A stretch of 64,000 bases of DNA from Bradyrhizobium prioriisuperbiae (GTDB lineage: Bacteria > Pseudomonadota > Alphaproteobacteria > Rhizobiales > Xanthobacteraceae). The notes below the pieces were generated by a model. It worked only from the letters and a program-made list of their open reading frames with translations, was not told the DNA's origin and searched no databases. Location: contig NZ_CP135921.1 in NCBI RefSeq assembly GCF_032397745.1, positions 4,142,501 through 4,206,500 of the forward strand. The letters are read 5' to 3'. This document shows positions 16,285-25,197 of this stretch, one piece after another (positions within the stretch are counted from its first letter, which is position 1; the number at the start of each line of letters is the position of its first letter). The position numbers and the translations under genes are program-made.

Positions 16285-16770
16285 TTAAGCGCGTTCGTGG
16301 TCTTTCGGGGCGTCCGGCTGAGCTTCGGTTTGCGTCAGCTCGAAGCTTTTTTCGATCTTGGCCAGCGCATTTTCAAACTGTCGCAATTCCGTCGCCGACA
16401 GGCACGACAATATTTCGCGTTCGCGATTCAGTAGCCGGGGAATCAACCCCTGGTACATGGCCTTGCCTTCGCGTGAGAGCTGCAGGCTGTATTCCCGTCG
16501 ATCCACCTGACTTTCCACCCGCTCGATCAGCCCGCGTTCGAGCAGGCTGGTCACCGCGCGGCTGATGGTCGATTTGTGAGTGCTGGTGTGTTGCACGATG
16601 AACTGCGCCGTGCAGGGCCCCTCGCGAAAGCCCAAGGTGGCGATCACCCGCCATTCCGGAATTTCGATGCCGTAACGGTCGCGATATTCACTCGACAATG
16701 CCGTACTGATTTCCGCCGACAGCCGGTTCATGCGAAACGGGACGAACTTCAGCAGGTCGAGTTTCTTCAT
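16285..16770 (-). CDS. MarR family transcriptional regulator
   Basis: 161 residues with the MarR winged-helix domain: PEWRVIATLGF, then STHKSTISRAVTSLLERGLI (recognition helix) and the wing VDRREYSLQLSREG. It is divergent from the homogentisate operon, and the shared 130-bp gap carries a near-symmetrical TAGT-NN-CACGTG-NN-ACTA element. It therefore probably represses the operon until an aromatic acid intermediate binds; the ligand is inferred. ATG at 16770 is chosen over the TTG codon directly before it. Confidence 0.88.
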   Translation of the reverse strand: MKKLDLLKFVPFRMNRLSAEISTALSSEYRDRYGIEIPEWRVIATLGFREGPCTAQFIVQHTSTHKSTISRAVTSLLERGLIERVESQVDRREYSLQLSREGKAMYQGLIPRLLNREREILSCLSATELRQFENALAKIEKSFELTQTEAQPDAPKDHERA

Positions 16771-16816
16771 CAAAGCGGTCCAGCACGGTTGACGGCCCGG
16801 AGGTCGGGGGAGTATA

Positions 16817-16834
16817 TAGTTGCACGTGAGACTA
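16817..16834. promoter_or_regulatory. candidate MarR operator for the homogentisate operon
   Basis: TAGTTGCACGTGAGACTA reads as TAGT-NN-CACGTG-NN-ACTA, symmetrical at 14 of 18 positions. It lies between the MarR gene and the flavin hydroxylase gene, 67 bp before the latter's ATG. Sites of this AGTTGCA-type form are known for MarR regulators of aromatic catabolism. Binding here is inferred. Confidence 0.5.
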
Positions 16835-16900
16835 ATTTTAGCGTCCGGCGCCCGATAACGCCAGCACTTTATAAGAGAGACGCAAAGCGGGAGGATTTTG

Positions 16901-18517
16901 ATGACCGCCGGTGCAGCGACCCAGTTCGGCTATCAGCGCCATCCGGACCAGGACCGTCCGGAGGGCTCAAATGCCCACCACCCGGTGGTTGTGGTCGGCG
17001 CCGGCCCCGTGGGGTTGTCACTGGCGATCGATCTGGCCCAGCGCGGGCACGGCGTGGTGCTGCTGGATGACGCAGACCGGATCGGCGAAGGCTCGCGCGC
17101 GATCTGCTTCTCCAAACGTTCGCTGGAATTCTGGGACAGGCTCGGCGTCGGCCAACGCATGGTCGACAAGGGCGTGGTCTGGAGCGTGGGCAAGATCTTC
17201 CACGGCGCCTCGCAGGTCTATCAGTTCAATTTGCTGCCCGAGGATGGCCACAAGATGCCGGCCTTCATCAACCTGCAGCAGTTCTATGCCGAGGCCTATC
17301 TGGTGGAGCGCGCGGCGGAGTTGCCGGGCATCAGCCTGCGCTGGCGCAACAAGGTCACGGGCCTCGCGCAGCGCAACGATCATGTCAGCCTCACGGTCGA
17401 GACGCCGGAGGGGCCTTATCGTCTGGCCGCCACCCATGTGATCGCCTGCGACGGCGCGCGCTCGTCGCTGCGGCAGATGGTGGGCGCGGATTTCGCTGGG
17501 CAAGTGTTCGAGGACCAGTTCCTGATCGCCGACGTCAAGATGGCGGCGGATTTTCCGAGCGAGCGCTGGTTCTGGTTCGATCCGCCGTTTCATGCGGGAC
17601 GTTCGGCGCTGCTGCACAGCCAGCCGGACAATATCTGGCGGCTCGATCTGCAGCTCAGCCCGGACGCCGATCCGGTGGTCGAGAAAAAGCCGGAGAATGT
17701 GCGACCCCGCATCGCGCGGATGCTGGGGCACGACGACTTCGCGTTCGAATGGATTTCGCTGTACAAATTCCAGTGCCGCCGGATGGAGCGCTTCATCCAT
17801 GGCCGGGTGATCTTTGCCGGCGATGCGGCGCATCAGGTGTCGCCGTTCGGTGCCCGCGGCGCCAACTCCGGGCTGGAAGACGCCGAGAACCTGGCGTGGA
17901 AGCTGTCGCGGGTGCTGCAGGGGACGTCGCCGGAATCCTTGCTCGAGACCTACAACATCGAACGCAGCGCGGCGGCGGACGAGAACATCCGCGAATCCAC
18001 TCGCTCCACCGATTTCATGGCGCCGAGTTCGCGCGAGGAAGAACGGCTGCGGCGCGCCGTGCTGGCGCTGGCCAGCGAAACCGAGTTCGGCAAGCGTATG
18101 ATCAATGGCGGCCGGCTGTCAGTGCCGTCGACCTATCAGACGCCACTGTCGAGCGACGATGCCGAGGCATGGGCCGGCGGCGTGAAGCCCGGTGCTTCGC
18201 TGCTCGATGCGCCCCTGGCCACTCGCGAGGGCGGCAAGACCTACTTCAGCGATGCGTTCAACGGCGCCGGCCGCGGCTTCACGCTGCTGCAGTTCGCCAA
18301 TGGCGAGGCGGTGACGGCGCCTGACGGCGTCGATGTCGTCAGCATTGGGCCGAACGAAACCTTGACGGATGCGTCGGGTCTCTTGGCAAAGCGCTATGAT
18401 GCGGCTCCCGGCACCGCTTATTTGTTTCGTCCCGATGGTTACGTTGCTGGCCGGTTTCGGCATCCGACCCGCGCCGCGCTGGAAACAGCGCTGGCGCGTG
18501 CGTCCGGGATTCAGTGA
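16901..18517 (+). CDS. FAD-dependent aromatic hydroxylase, MhaA-like
   Basis: A 538-residue group A flavoprotein monooxygenase. FAD motifs are GAGPVGLSLAIDLAQRG (about residues 31-47), the DG motif ACDGARSSLRQMVGADF, and GDAAHQVSPFGARGANSGLEDAENLAWKL. A C-terminal thioredoxin-like region follows, as in MhpA/PheA-type enzymes. Start ATG at 16901 has GGGAGGA about 6 nt upstream. It heads the homogentisate operon and is followed by a 69-residue small protein. This layout matches mhaA-mhaB of Pseudomonas putida (3-hydroxyphenylacetate 6-hydroxylase and its coupling protein), which make homogentisate. The substrate assignment is therefore an inference from context; 4-hydroxyphenylacetate 1-hydroxylation is the main alternative. 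Confidence 0.85.
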   Translation: MTAGAATQFGYQRHPDQDRPEGSNAHHPVVVVGAGPVGLSLAIDLAQRGHGVVLLDDADRIGEGSRAICFSKRSLEFWDRLGVGQRMVDKGVVWSVGKIFHGASQVYQFNLLPEDGHKMPAFINLQQFYAEAYLVERAAELPGISLRWRNKVTGLAQRNDHVSLTVETPEGPYRLAATHVIACDGARSSLRQMVGADFAGQVFEDQFLIADVKMAADFPSERWFWFDPPFHAGRSALLHSQPDNIWRLDLQLSPDADPVVEKKPENVRPRIARMLGHDDFAFEWISLYKFQCRRMERFIHGRVIFAGDAAHQVSPFGARGANSGLEDAENLAWKLSRVLQGTSPESLLETYNIERSAAADENIRESTRSTDFMAPSSREEERLRRAVLALASETEFGKRMINGGRLSVPSTYQTPLSSDDAEAWAGGVKPGASLLDAPLATREGGKTYFSDAFNGAGRGFTLLQFANGEAVTAPDGVDVVSIGPNETLTDASGLLAKRYDAAPGTAYLFRPDGYVAGRFRHPTRAALETALARASGIQ

Positions 18518-18526
18518 GAGGCGGCC

Positions 18527-18736
18527 ATGGCCCTGTCGACCAGCTCCAATTTTGCCAAGCCGGACGATGCGTTCCGGCTTGTGGTCGAGGCGCATCGCGG
18601 CCTCGCCGATGACGCCAGTGCGGAGCTCGATGCCGCGCTGGTCCTCATCCTTGCCAATCATATCGGTGATATCGACGTCCTGCGCGACGCGATCGCCCTT
18701 GCCAAGCGCGGCCTTGCGAACAAGGCCGCAACGTAA
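18527..18736 (+). CDS. small DUF2783-type protein, possible MhaB-like coupling protein
   Basis: A 69-residue, mainly helical acidic protein (about 7 kDa). It lies 9 bp after the flavin hydroxylase gene and 24 bp before the MBL gene, inside the homogentisate operon. There are no cysteines, signal peptide or cofactor motifs. In Pseudomonas the 3-hydroxyphenylacetate hydroxylase needs a similarly small partner, MhaB, to couple NADH oxidation to hydroxylation. Position and size suggest the same job here. Assignment to DUF2783 is from memory of this operon type; function is inferred. Confidence 0.75.
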   Translation: MALSTSSNFAKPDDAFRLVVEAHRGLADDASAELDAALVLILANHIGDIDVLRDAIALAKRGLANKAAT

Positions 18737-18760
18737 CGATCTAAAAGGAAAGACTATCGC

Positions 18761-19717
18761 ATGAGCGCCAAAGGCTTCGCTTCAACGACCGATCTCGCTG
18801 ATAAAAAGATCACGTTTTCCGAGATCGGCACCGATCTCTACGCGTTCACCGCGGAAGGCGATCCGAACACCGCCATCATTGTCGGCGACGACGGCTGCCT
18901 GGTGTTCGACGCTCAGGCGACGCCGGCCATGGCCAAGAGCGTGATCGAACGGGTCAAGACCGTCACCGACAAGCCGATCAAGTATGTCGTGTTGTCGCAT
19001 TATCATGCGGTGCGGGTGCTCGGCGCATCGGCTTATCAGGCCCAGGGCGTCGTCGCCTCGAGCGAAACCTATCGGCTGATCCAGGAGCGCGGACAACAGG
19101 ACTGGGATTCGGAATACGGCCGGTTTCCGCGGCTGTTCCGTGATGCCGAGAGCATTCCCGGGCTGACCTGGCCGACCCTGACGTTCGAAGGCGAGATGTC
19201 GATCTTCCTCGGCAAGCGCGAGGTCAAGCTGATTCAGCTCGGCGCCGGCCACACCTCCGGCGACATCGTCGCCTGGGTGCCCGATGCCGAGGTGATGTTC
19301 TCGGGCGACCTGATCGAATACCACTCCGCCTGCTATTGCGGCGACGCGCATCTGCGCGAATGGCCGATGACCCTGAACGAGATCCGCGAGTTCAATCCCA
19401 AGGCCATCGCGCCGGGCCGCGGTGATGCGTTGAAGGGGACTTCCACCGTCCGCGAGGCCATCGCCATGACCCGCGACTTCGTCACCACATTGTATGGCAC
19501 CGCGGAGACCTCGGTCGCGAAGGGGCGTAGCCTCAAGGATAACTGGGCCGCGACGCGCGAGGCGATGGATCCGAAGTTTTCCAAGTTCGCGATCTACGAG
19601 CACTGCCTGCCGTTCAACGTCTCCCGTGCCTTCGACGAGGCGTCGGGGATCGACGATCCGGTGATCTGGACCGCGGAGCGTGATCAAGAGATGTGGGCGG
19701 CCCTTCAGGGAGGATGA
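18761..19717 (+). CDS. MBL-fold protein with incomplete metal motif, homogentisate operon
   Basis: 318 residues with a metallo-beta-lactamase fold: an N-terminal beta region, SHYHAVR (79-85), [13 protein letters not shown] and FSGDLIEYH. The canonical HxHxDH motif is changed: H80 and H82 remain, but the Asp and final His are replaced by V84 and R85, so the second metal site should be lost. The later His and Asp positions persist. It is the third gene of the operon, and its TGA is 2 nt before the hmgA ATG. Its role in tyrosine or phenylacetate breakdown is unknown; a mononuclear or non-hydrolytic function is possible. Confidence 0.82.
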   Translation: MSAKGFASTTDLADKKITFSEIGTDLYAFTAEGDPNTAIIVGDDGCLVFDAQATPAMAKSVIERVKTVTDKPIKYVVLSHYHAVRVLGASAYQAQGVVASSETYRLIQERGQQDWDSEYGRFPRLFRDAESIPGLTWPTLTFEGEMSIFLGKREVKLIQLGAGHTSGDIVAWVPDAEVMFSGDLIEYHSACYCGDAHLREWPMTLNEIREFNPKAIAPGRGDALKGTSTVREAIAMTRDFVTTLYGTAETSVAKGRSLKDNWAATREAMDPKFSKFAIYEHCLPFNVSRAFDEASGIDDPVIWTAERDQEMWAALQGG

Positions 19718-19719
19718 CC

Positions 19720-21066
19720 ATGAATTACAACGCAGCTCCTGGCGTGATCGTAAAATCCAACGCCAACGTCACCCCCGGCTACATGTCCGGGTTCGGCAAC
19801 AGTTTCGAGACCGAAGCGTTGCCCGGCGCGTTGCCGATCGGGCGCAATTCGCCGCAGCGCTGCGCCTACGGGCTCTATGCCGAACAGCTGTCCGGCTCGC
19901 CCTTCACGGCGCCGCGCGGCACCAACGAGCGCTCCTGGCTCTATCGCATTCGTCCCTCGGTGCGGCATTCCGGCCGCTTTACCAAGGCGGATGCCGGTCT
20001 GTGGCGCACCGCGCCGTGCTTCGAAGGCGAATTGCCGATCGGGCAATATCGCTGGGATCCGGCGCCGCTGCCGACAGGCGAGGTGACGTTCCTGCAGGGT
20101 GTGCAGACCATGACCACGGCCGGGGATTCCAACACCCAGGCCGGCATGGCCGCGCACATCTATCTCATCACCAAGTCGATGGTCGATCAGCATTTCTACA
20201 ATGCCGACGGCGAGATGATGTTCGTGTTGCAGCAGGGCAATTTGCGCCTGGTCACCGAGTTCGGTGTGATCGATGCCGAGCCCGGCGAGATCGTGGTGAT
20301 CCCGCGCGGCGTGAAATTTCGGATCGAGATCCCGGCCGGTCCGGCGCGCGGCTATCTCTGCGAAAACTACGGCGGCGCCTTCACGCTGCCGGAGCGCGGG
20401 CCGATCGGCGCCAATTGCCTGGCCAACGCCCGCGATTTCCTGACGCCGATGGCGGCCTATGAGGACAAGGACACGCCGACCGAGCTGTTCGTGAAGTGGG
20501 GCGGTGAATTGTGGTCGACCAAACTGCCGCATTCCCCGATCGATGTGGTGGCGTGGCACGGCAACTATGCGCCGTACAAATACGACCTGCGGACTTTCTC
20601 GCCGGTCGGCGCGATCGGCTTCGATCATCCCGATCCCTCGATCTTCACGGTGCTGACCTCGCCGTCGGAGACCGCGGGCACCGCCAACATCGACTTCGTG
20701 ATTTTCCCGGAACGCTGGGCTGTCGCGGAAAACACCTTCCGGCCGCCCTGGTATCACATGAACATCATGTCGGAGTTCATGGGGCTGGTGTACGGCGTTT
20801 ATGACGCCAAGCCGCAGGGTTTCACGCCGGGCGGCATCAGCCTGCACAACTGCATGCTGCCGCACGGGCCGGACCGCGAGGCGTTCGACCACGCCAGCAA
20901 CACCGAGCTGAAGCCGGTGAAGCTGACGGGCACCATGGCCTTCATGTTCGAGACACGGTTTCCGCAGCGGGTTACCGCGCATGCTGCGTCCTCCCGTACG
21001 CTGCAGGACGATTATTCGGACTGCTGGAACGGGCTGGAAAAGCGTTTCGATCCGACCAAGCCGTAG
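19720..21066 (+). CDS. hmgA: homogentisate 1,2-dioxygenase
   Basis: 448 residues, the usual length. Iron-ligand regions are [15 protein letters not shown] (His and Glu) and [15 protein letters not shown] (His). The N-terminus [20 protein letters not shown] is typical. It opens homogentisate to maleylacetoacetate in the cytoplasm, central to tyrosine and hydroxyphenylacetate breakdown. Of two nearby ATGs, 19720 is preferred because GGGAGG lies 6 nt upstream; the other (19714) directly abuts the ribosome-binding site. It is followed by maiA and fahA, completing the route to fumarate and acetoacetate. Confidence 0.97.
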   Translation: MNYNAAPGVIVKSNANVTPGYMSGFGNSFETEALPGALPIGRNSPQRCAYGLYAEQLSGSPFTAPRGTNERSWLYRIRPSVRHSGRFTKADAGLWRTAPCFEGELPIGQYRWDPAPLPTGEVTFLQGVQTMTTAGDSNTQAGMAAHIYLITKSMVDQHFYNADGEMMFVLQQGNLRLVTEFGVIDAEPGEIVVIPRGVKFRIEIPAGPARGYLCENYGGAFTLPERGPIGANCLANARDFLTPMAAYEDKDTPTELFVKWGGELWSTKLPHSPIDVVAWHGNYAPYKYDLRTFSPVGAIGFDHPDPSIFTVLTSPSETAGTANIDFVIFPERWAVAENTFRPPWYHMNIMSEFMGLVYGVYDAKPQGFTPGGISLHNCMLPHGPDREAFDHASNTELKPVKLTGTMAFMFETRFPQRVTAHAASSRTLQDDYSDCWNGLEKRFDPTKP

Positions 21067-21080
21067 CACCAAGAGTCCAG

Positions 21081-21728
21081 ATGTCAGACACTCACAACGC
21101 CACACTCTACGGCTATTTCCGCTCCACCGCGGCCTATCGTGTTCGTATTGCGCTCGGCCTGAAAGGGCTGGGCGCGGAGCACAAGTTCATCCATCTGCGC
21201 AAAGGCGAGCAGAACGCGCCGGATTATCTCAAGGTCAATCCAGCGGGCCTGGTGCCGTACTGGATCGAAGGTGGATTCCATCTGGCGCAGTCGATCGCCA
21301 TCATCGAGTATCTTGATGAGACCCACCCCACACCGCCGCTGTTGCCCGGCGATGCGGTCCAGCGCGCGATTGCCCGCGAGATCGCGCTGATTGTCGCAAG
21401 CGACATTCACCCGATCGGCAACCTGCGGGTGCTGAACCGGCTGATCAAGATGGGCGTCGACGAGCCGACCCGCACGGCCTGGTCGCAGCACTGGATCACC
21501 AGCGGCTTCGATGCCATCGAGGCGCGCCTTGCGGAATTGCCGGGGCCGTTCGCGCTGGGTGAGCAGCCGACGCTGGCCGACATCTGCATCGTGCCGCAGG
21601 TCTTTAATGCGCGGCGTTTCGGCGTCGATCTCGCGCCTTATCCGCGTATCCGCGGCATCGACGCGGCGGCTGCCAAGATCGAGGCCTTCGCCGCCGCCGA
21701 GCCGGGCCGCCAGCCCGACGCCGAATAA
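21081..21728 (+). CDS. maiA: maleylacetoacetate isomerase (zeta-class GST fold)
   Basis: 215 residues. The N-terminal thioredoxin-like domain starts LYGYFRSTAAYRVRIALGLKGL and includes NPAGLVPYWIEGG and the QSIAIIEYLDE glutathione-binding segment. The C-terminal helical domain has LGEQPTLADICIVPQVFNARRF. It isomerises maleylacetoacetate to fumarylacetoacetate using glutathione. It lies 14 bp after hmgA and 27 bp before fahA. Confidence 0.95.
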   Translation: MSDTHNATLYGYFRSTAAYRVRIALGLKGLGAEHKFIHLRKGEQNAPDYLKVNPAGLVPYWIEGGFHLAQSIAIIEYLDETHPTPPLLPGDAVQRAIAREIALIVASDIHPIGNLRVLNRLIKMGVDEPTRTAWSQHWITSGFDAIEARLAELPGPFALGEQPTLADICIVPQVFNARRFGVDLAPYPRIRGIDAAAAKIEAFAAAEPGRQPDAE

Positions 21729-21755
21729 TTTCCCGTTTTTGAAAGCGATGTCCCG

Positions 21756-23027
21756 ATGAGTCATCCCAACGATCCCAAGCTGCGGTCCTTCATACCCGTC
21801 GAGCCCACGTCGGATTTCCCGATCCAGAATCTGCCCTATGGCGTGTTCTCCACGTCGGCCGATCCGGCGCGCCGCGTCGGTGTCGCGATCGGCGATCATG
21901 TGCTCGATCTGGCGGCGCTGGAGGCGGCGGGTCTGCTCGCAGCCGGCAACGCCAAAGGCGTGTTCGCGCAGCCGTCGATCAACGCCTTCATGGCGCTCGG
22001 CCCCGATGTCTGGAGCAAGACTCGCGCCCGCATCAGCGCGCTGCTGCGCCACGACAATGCGGAGTTGCGCGACAATGCGGATCTGCGTTCGCGGGCGCTG
22101 CTGGCGCGCAAGGACGTGCAGCTGCATTTGCCGGTGACGGTCGCCGGCTTCACCGATTTCTATTCGTCGAAGGAGCACGCCACTAATGTCGGCGTCATGT
22201 TCCGCGGCAAGGACAATGCGCTGCAGCCGAACTGGCTGCATATCCCGATCGGCTACAACGGCCGGGCCTCGACAGTGGTGGTCAGCGGCACTAAGGTGCG
22301 GCGTCCCAACGGCCAGCTGAAGCCGCCGACGGCGGAAGTGCCGACTTTCGGCCCCTGCAAGCGGCTCGATTTCGAGCTGGAAATGGGCGTCGTGGTCGGC
22401 CAGCCGTCGGAGATGGGGACCATGCTGACGGAAGCGCAGGCCGACGCGATGATCTTCGGCTTCACGCTGCTGAACGACTGGAGCGCGCGCGACATCCAGC
22501 AGTGGGAGTATGTGCCGCTCGGCCCCTTCCAGGCCAAGGTATTTGGCACCTCGATCAGCCCGTGGATCGTGACGCGCGAGGCGCTGGAGCCGTTCCGGGT
22601 GCACGGGCCACAGCAGGATCCGCAGCCGCTGCCGTATCTGGCGCAGAAGCTGGCCAACAACTACGACCTCAACCTCGATGTGACGCTGCGCACGCCGAAG
22701 ATGTCCCAGCCGCAGCGCATCAGCCGCACCAACTTCAAATACATGTACTGGTCGTCGGTGCAGCAGCTCGTGCACCATGCCTCGTCTGGCTGCGCGATGA
22801 GTGTCGGCGACCTGCTGGGCTCCGGCACCATCAGCGGCCCCGAGAAAGACCAGCGCGGCAGCCTCTTGGAATTGAGCTGGGGCGGCGCCGAGCCCCTGAC
22901 GTTTGGCGACGAGCGCCGGACGTTCCTGGAGGATGGCGATTCGCTCGCCTTTACTGGATGGTGTCAGGGCGACGGCTATCGCGTGGGTTTCGGTGAAGTC
23001 GAGGGGACGATTTTGCCGGCGGTGTGA
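21756..23027 (+). CDS. fahA: fumarylacetoacetase
   Basis: 423 residues, full length for FAH. It has the N-terminal SH3-like domain (FPIQNLPYGVFS...) and the C-terminal hydrolase domain with FTDFYSSKEHATNVG, LDFELEMGVVVG, LNDWSARDIQQWEYVPLGPF and DLLGSGTISG. It hydrolyses fumarylacetoacetate to fumarate and acetoacetate, the last step of the operon. A REP-like palindrome follows and separates it from the convergent cytochrome gene. Confidence 0.97.
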   Translation: MSHPNDPKLRSFIPVEPTSDFPIQNLPYGVFSTSADPARRVGVAIGDHVLDLAALEAAGLLAAGNAKGVFAQPSINAFMALGPDVWSKTRARISALLRHDNAELRDNADLRSRALLARKDVQLHLPVTVAGFTDFYSSKEHATNVGVMFRGKDNALQPNWLHIPIGYNGRASTVVVSGTKVRRPNGQLKPPTAEVPTFGPCKRLDFELEMGVVVGQPSEMGTMLTEAQADAMIFGFTLLNDWSARDIQQWEYVPLGPFQAKVFGTSISPWIVTREALEPFRVHGPQQDPQPLPYLAQKLANNYDLNLDVTLRTPKMSQPQRISRTNFKYMYWSSVQQLVHHASSGCAMSVGDLLGSGTISGPEKDQRGSLLELSWGGAEPLTFGDERRTFLEDGDSLAFTGWCQGDGYRVGFGEVEGTILPAV

Positions 23028-23069
23028 AGGCTCGTGCATAATATGTTGCGGAGCGCCTTCACACCCACT

Positions 23070-23189
23070 CCGTCATTGCCGGGCTTGACCTCAGCGACTT
23101 GGCTGCGCCAAGTCGCGGTCACAATCCAGCTTTCCTCACTGATTGAGCTGGCGTTAAGCTGGATACGCGGGTCAAGCCCGCGTATGACG
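23070..23189. repeat. REP-like inverted repeat, CGGGCTTGACC family
   Basis: CGGGCTTGACC (23080-23090) and GGTCAAGCCCG (23170-23180) are perfect 11-bp arms, framed by CCGTCATTGC and CGTATGACG. A smaller hairpin (GACTTGGC/GCCAAGTC) lies inside. It fills the gap between the convergent fahA and cytochrome genes and may terminate both. Confidence 0.7.
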
Positions 23190-23233
23190 CAGTATATTGG
23201 GCTGCGTTGTCGCGTCCCCCACGAAACTATCCA

Positions 23234-23848
23234 TCACTTATAATTCGCCAGATAGTGCGCCAGCGCCTTGAGCTCGTCTTCCTTCAGCGGGTAGGTGACA
23301 TCGGCCATGGCGGCGACGCCGCCACCGGTTCGTGTCCCGGCCTTGTAGTCCATCAGTGCTTTTAAGAGATAATCCTCGCGCTGACGGGCGACGCGGGCCA
23401 CGGCCTTGGTGCCGGCGTAGGTGTCAGTGTGGCATGAGGTGCAGCGGTTTTGCGCGGCGATCTTGGCGCCGGCTTCGCTGAGTGCGGGATTGTCGTCCGA
23501 TGTCGCGGCCGGTGGCGGGGGCAGGGCGGCGAAGTAGCCGGCAAGGTTGCGCACGTCCTCGTTGCTGAGATCGGCTGATATCGGCCCCATCAGTTCGTTC
23601 GCGCGCGCACCGCTGCGGAAGTAGATCAGCTGCCATTGCAGGAACTGGTCGGGCTGTCCCGCGAGCGACGGCGTGTTCGGCGTCTCCGAGATGCCTTCCT
23701 TGCCATGGCAGCCCGCGCAGAGTTCAAGCTTGTCCTTGATGGCGGCGACGTCGGGGGCGGCGGTTGCCGATTGCAGCAGCAGGCCGGACAGCATAAGGGC
23801 AAAAAGCGGCAGGCCAAAAAAAGGCAGGCAACGGCGCATCGCGGACAT
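23234..23848 (-). CDS. dihaem cytochrome c (c4-like)
   Basis: 204 residues with an N-terminal signal peptide (LPFFGLPLFALMLSGLLLQSATAA). Two c-type haem sites follow, CAGCH near residue 45 and CTSCH near residue 138, each with downstream methionine candidates, so a periplasmic two-haem cytochrome like c4 is likely. It is downstream of and co-directional with the PQQ-type sugar dehydrogenase, whose electrons it would accept. A hairpin between the two genes may lower or end read-through. Confidence 0.9.
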   Translation of the reverse strand: MSAMRRCLPFFGLPLFALMLSGLLLQSATAAPDVAAIKDKLELCAGCHGKEGISETPNTPSLAGQPDQFLQWQLIYFRSGARANELMGPISADLSNEDVRNLAGYFAALPPPPAATSDDNPALSEAGAKIAAQNRCTSCHTDTYAGTKAVARVARQREDYLLKALMDYKAGTRTGGGVAAMADVTYPLKEDELKALAHYLANYK

Positions 23849-23886
23849 CCGAAAGTTGTGAGGAGCTTTTGTTGTTATGAAAACGC

Positions 23887-23918
23887 CGCGGCCATCCCGG
23901 GGTTCCGGAATGGCCGCG
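23887..23918 (-). terminator. hairpin between sugar dehydrogenase and cytochrome c genes
   Basis: CGCGGCCAT (23887-23895) and ATGGCCGCG (23910-23918) form a 9-bp stem. On the minus strand it is followed by GCGTTTTC, so it can act as a terminator or attenuator after the dehydrogenase gene. Confidence 0.5.
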
Positions 23919-23937
23919 ATCGGGAGTCAGGATTGGA

Positions 23938-25197
23938 TCACTTCTTGTAGCTGATGCGATAGATCGCACCGGCCCAGTCGTCGGCGACAAGGATCGAACC
24001 GTCCTTGTCGACGATGATGTCGTCGGGCCGGCCGGCATAGCTCTGGTCGCCGTTGATCCAGCCTTCGGCAAAGATCTCCTGCTTGGCGTTCTTGCCGTTG
24101 GTGTCGGCGGTGACCACTACGATCCGGCCGCCCTGGTACTTATGCCGATTCCAGGAGCCGTGCTCGGCGATGAACATCGCGTTCTTGTACTTCGCCGGGA
24201 ATTGGCTGCCGGTGTAGAACTTCATGCCCAGCGGCGCGACATGCGAGCCGAGGTTGAAGGCCGGCGGTGAGAATTCCGAGCACGTGTGGCCCATCGCGAA
24301 CTTCGGATCCGGGATGTTGCCCTGGTGGCAATAGGGATAACCGAAGTGCTCGCCGAGTTTGTTGATCACGTTGAGCTTGTCGCTCGGGCTGTCGTCGCCC
24401 AGCCAGTCGCGGGCGTTTTCGGTGAACCAATATTTGCCGGAGCGCGGATCGACGTCGCCGCCGACGCTGTTGCGCACGCCGAGCGCCACGACCTCCGCAT
24501 TGCCGGTCTTGGGATCGACGCGGCGGATCTGCGAGAGACTGGTCGGCGGCAGGCCGATGTTGAAGGGCGGGCCGAACGGCAGGTAGAACCAGCCTTCCTT
24601 GTCCACGGCAATGTACTTCCAGCCGTGCGCCACATAGGACGGCATGTCGTCATAGACGACCTTGCCTTCCGGCATCTTGTCGAGATTGGCTTCCGCATTG
24701 TCGTAACGCAGCAGCTTGTCGATCGCGACCACATAGAGCGCGCCGTCCCTGAAGGCGAGGCCGGTCGGCATCTTCAATCCCTTGAGGATCGTCTTGACGG
24801 TCTTTTTGCCGCCATTGTCGGTGATGGCATAGACGTTGCCGAGATCGAACGAACCGACGAACAGGGTGCCCTTGTCGCCCCAGGCCATCTGACGCGCCTG
24901 CAACACGCCGCTGGCATAAACTTCAATCTTGAAGCCCGGCGGCAGCTTGATCTTGGGGATCAGGTCGGCGAGTTCCTTGTCGGAGGCGCCGGTCGGCGGT
25001 CCCGATGGCGGCGCCAGTCCCTTCTGGGCTTCGGTTTCGTCGCCCAGGAACCAGTCATTCGGCGGGTTGGTCCAGAATTCCTTGGTACTGGATTTGTAAC
25101 TCTTGAGCTGGGCAGCGGCGTAACCGCCACCGCTCACGGCAATGACTGAAGCTAGTGCAAGGGTCTGAAGAATGCGACGACTGTAGCGTGAAACCAT
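23938..25197 (-). CDS. PQQ-type (sorbosone dehydrogenase-like) sugar dehydrogenase, periplasmic
   Basis: 419 residues with a signal peptide (ILQTLALASVIAVSGGGYAAA). The six-bladed beta-propeller of soluble PQQ-dependent sugar dehydrogenases follows, with LPPGFKIEVYASGV, ALGVRNSVGGDVDPRSGKYWFTEN, HVAPLGMKFYTGSQFP, AEHGSWNRHKYQG and a closing GRPDDIIVDKDGSILVADDWAGAIYRI. These match the L-sorbosone/aldose dehydrogenase group. It would oxidise an aldose or alcohol in the periplasm and pass electrons to the neighbouring cytochrome c. The substrate is unknown. AGGAG lies about 8 nt before the ATG. Confidence 0.85.
   Translation of the reverse strand: MVSRYSRRILQTLALASVIAVSGGGYAAAQLKSYKSSTKEFWTNPPNDWFLGDETEAQKGLAPPSGPPTGASDKELADLIPKIKLPPGFKIEVYASGVLQARQMAWGDKGTLFVGSFDLGNVYAITDNGGKKTVKTILKGLKMPTGLAFRDGALYVVAIDKLLRYDNAEANLDKMPEGKVVYDDMPSYVAHGWKYIAVDKEGWFYLPFGPPFNIGLPPTSLSQIRRVDPKTGNAEVVALGVRNSVGGDVDPRSGKYWFTENARDWLGDDSPSDKLNVINKLGEHFGYPYCHQGNIPDPKFAMGHTCSEFSPPAFNLGSHVAPLGMKFYTGSQFPAKYKNAMFIAEHGSWNRHKYQGGRIVVVTADTNGKNAKQEIFAEGWINGDQSYAGRPDDIIVDKDGSILVADDWAGAIYRISYKK

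Noticed and set aside
21084..23039. 651-codon antisense frame across maiA and fahA
   Set aside because: A shadow of high-GC coding sequence; the opposite strand encodes two well-recognised enzymes.
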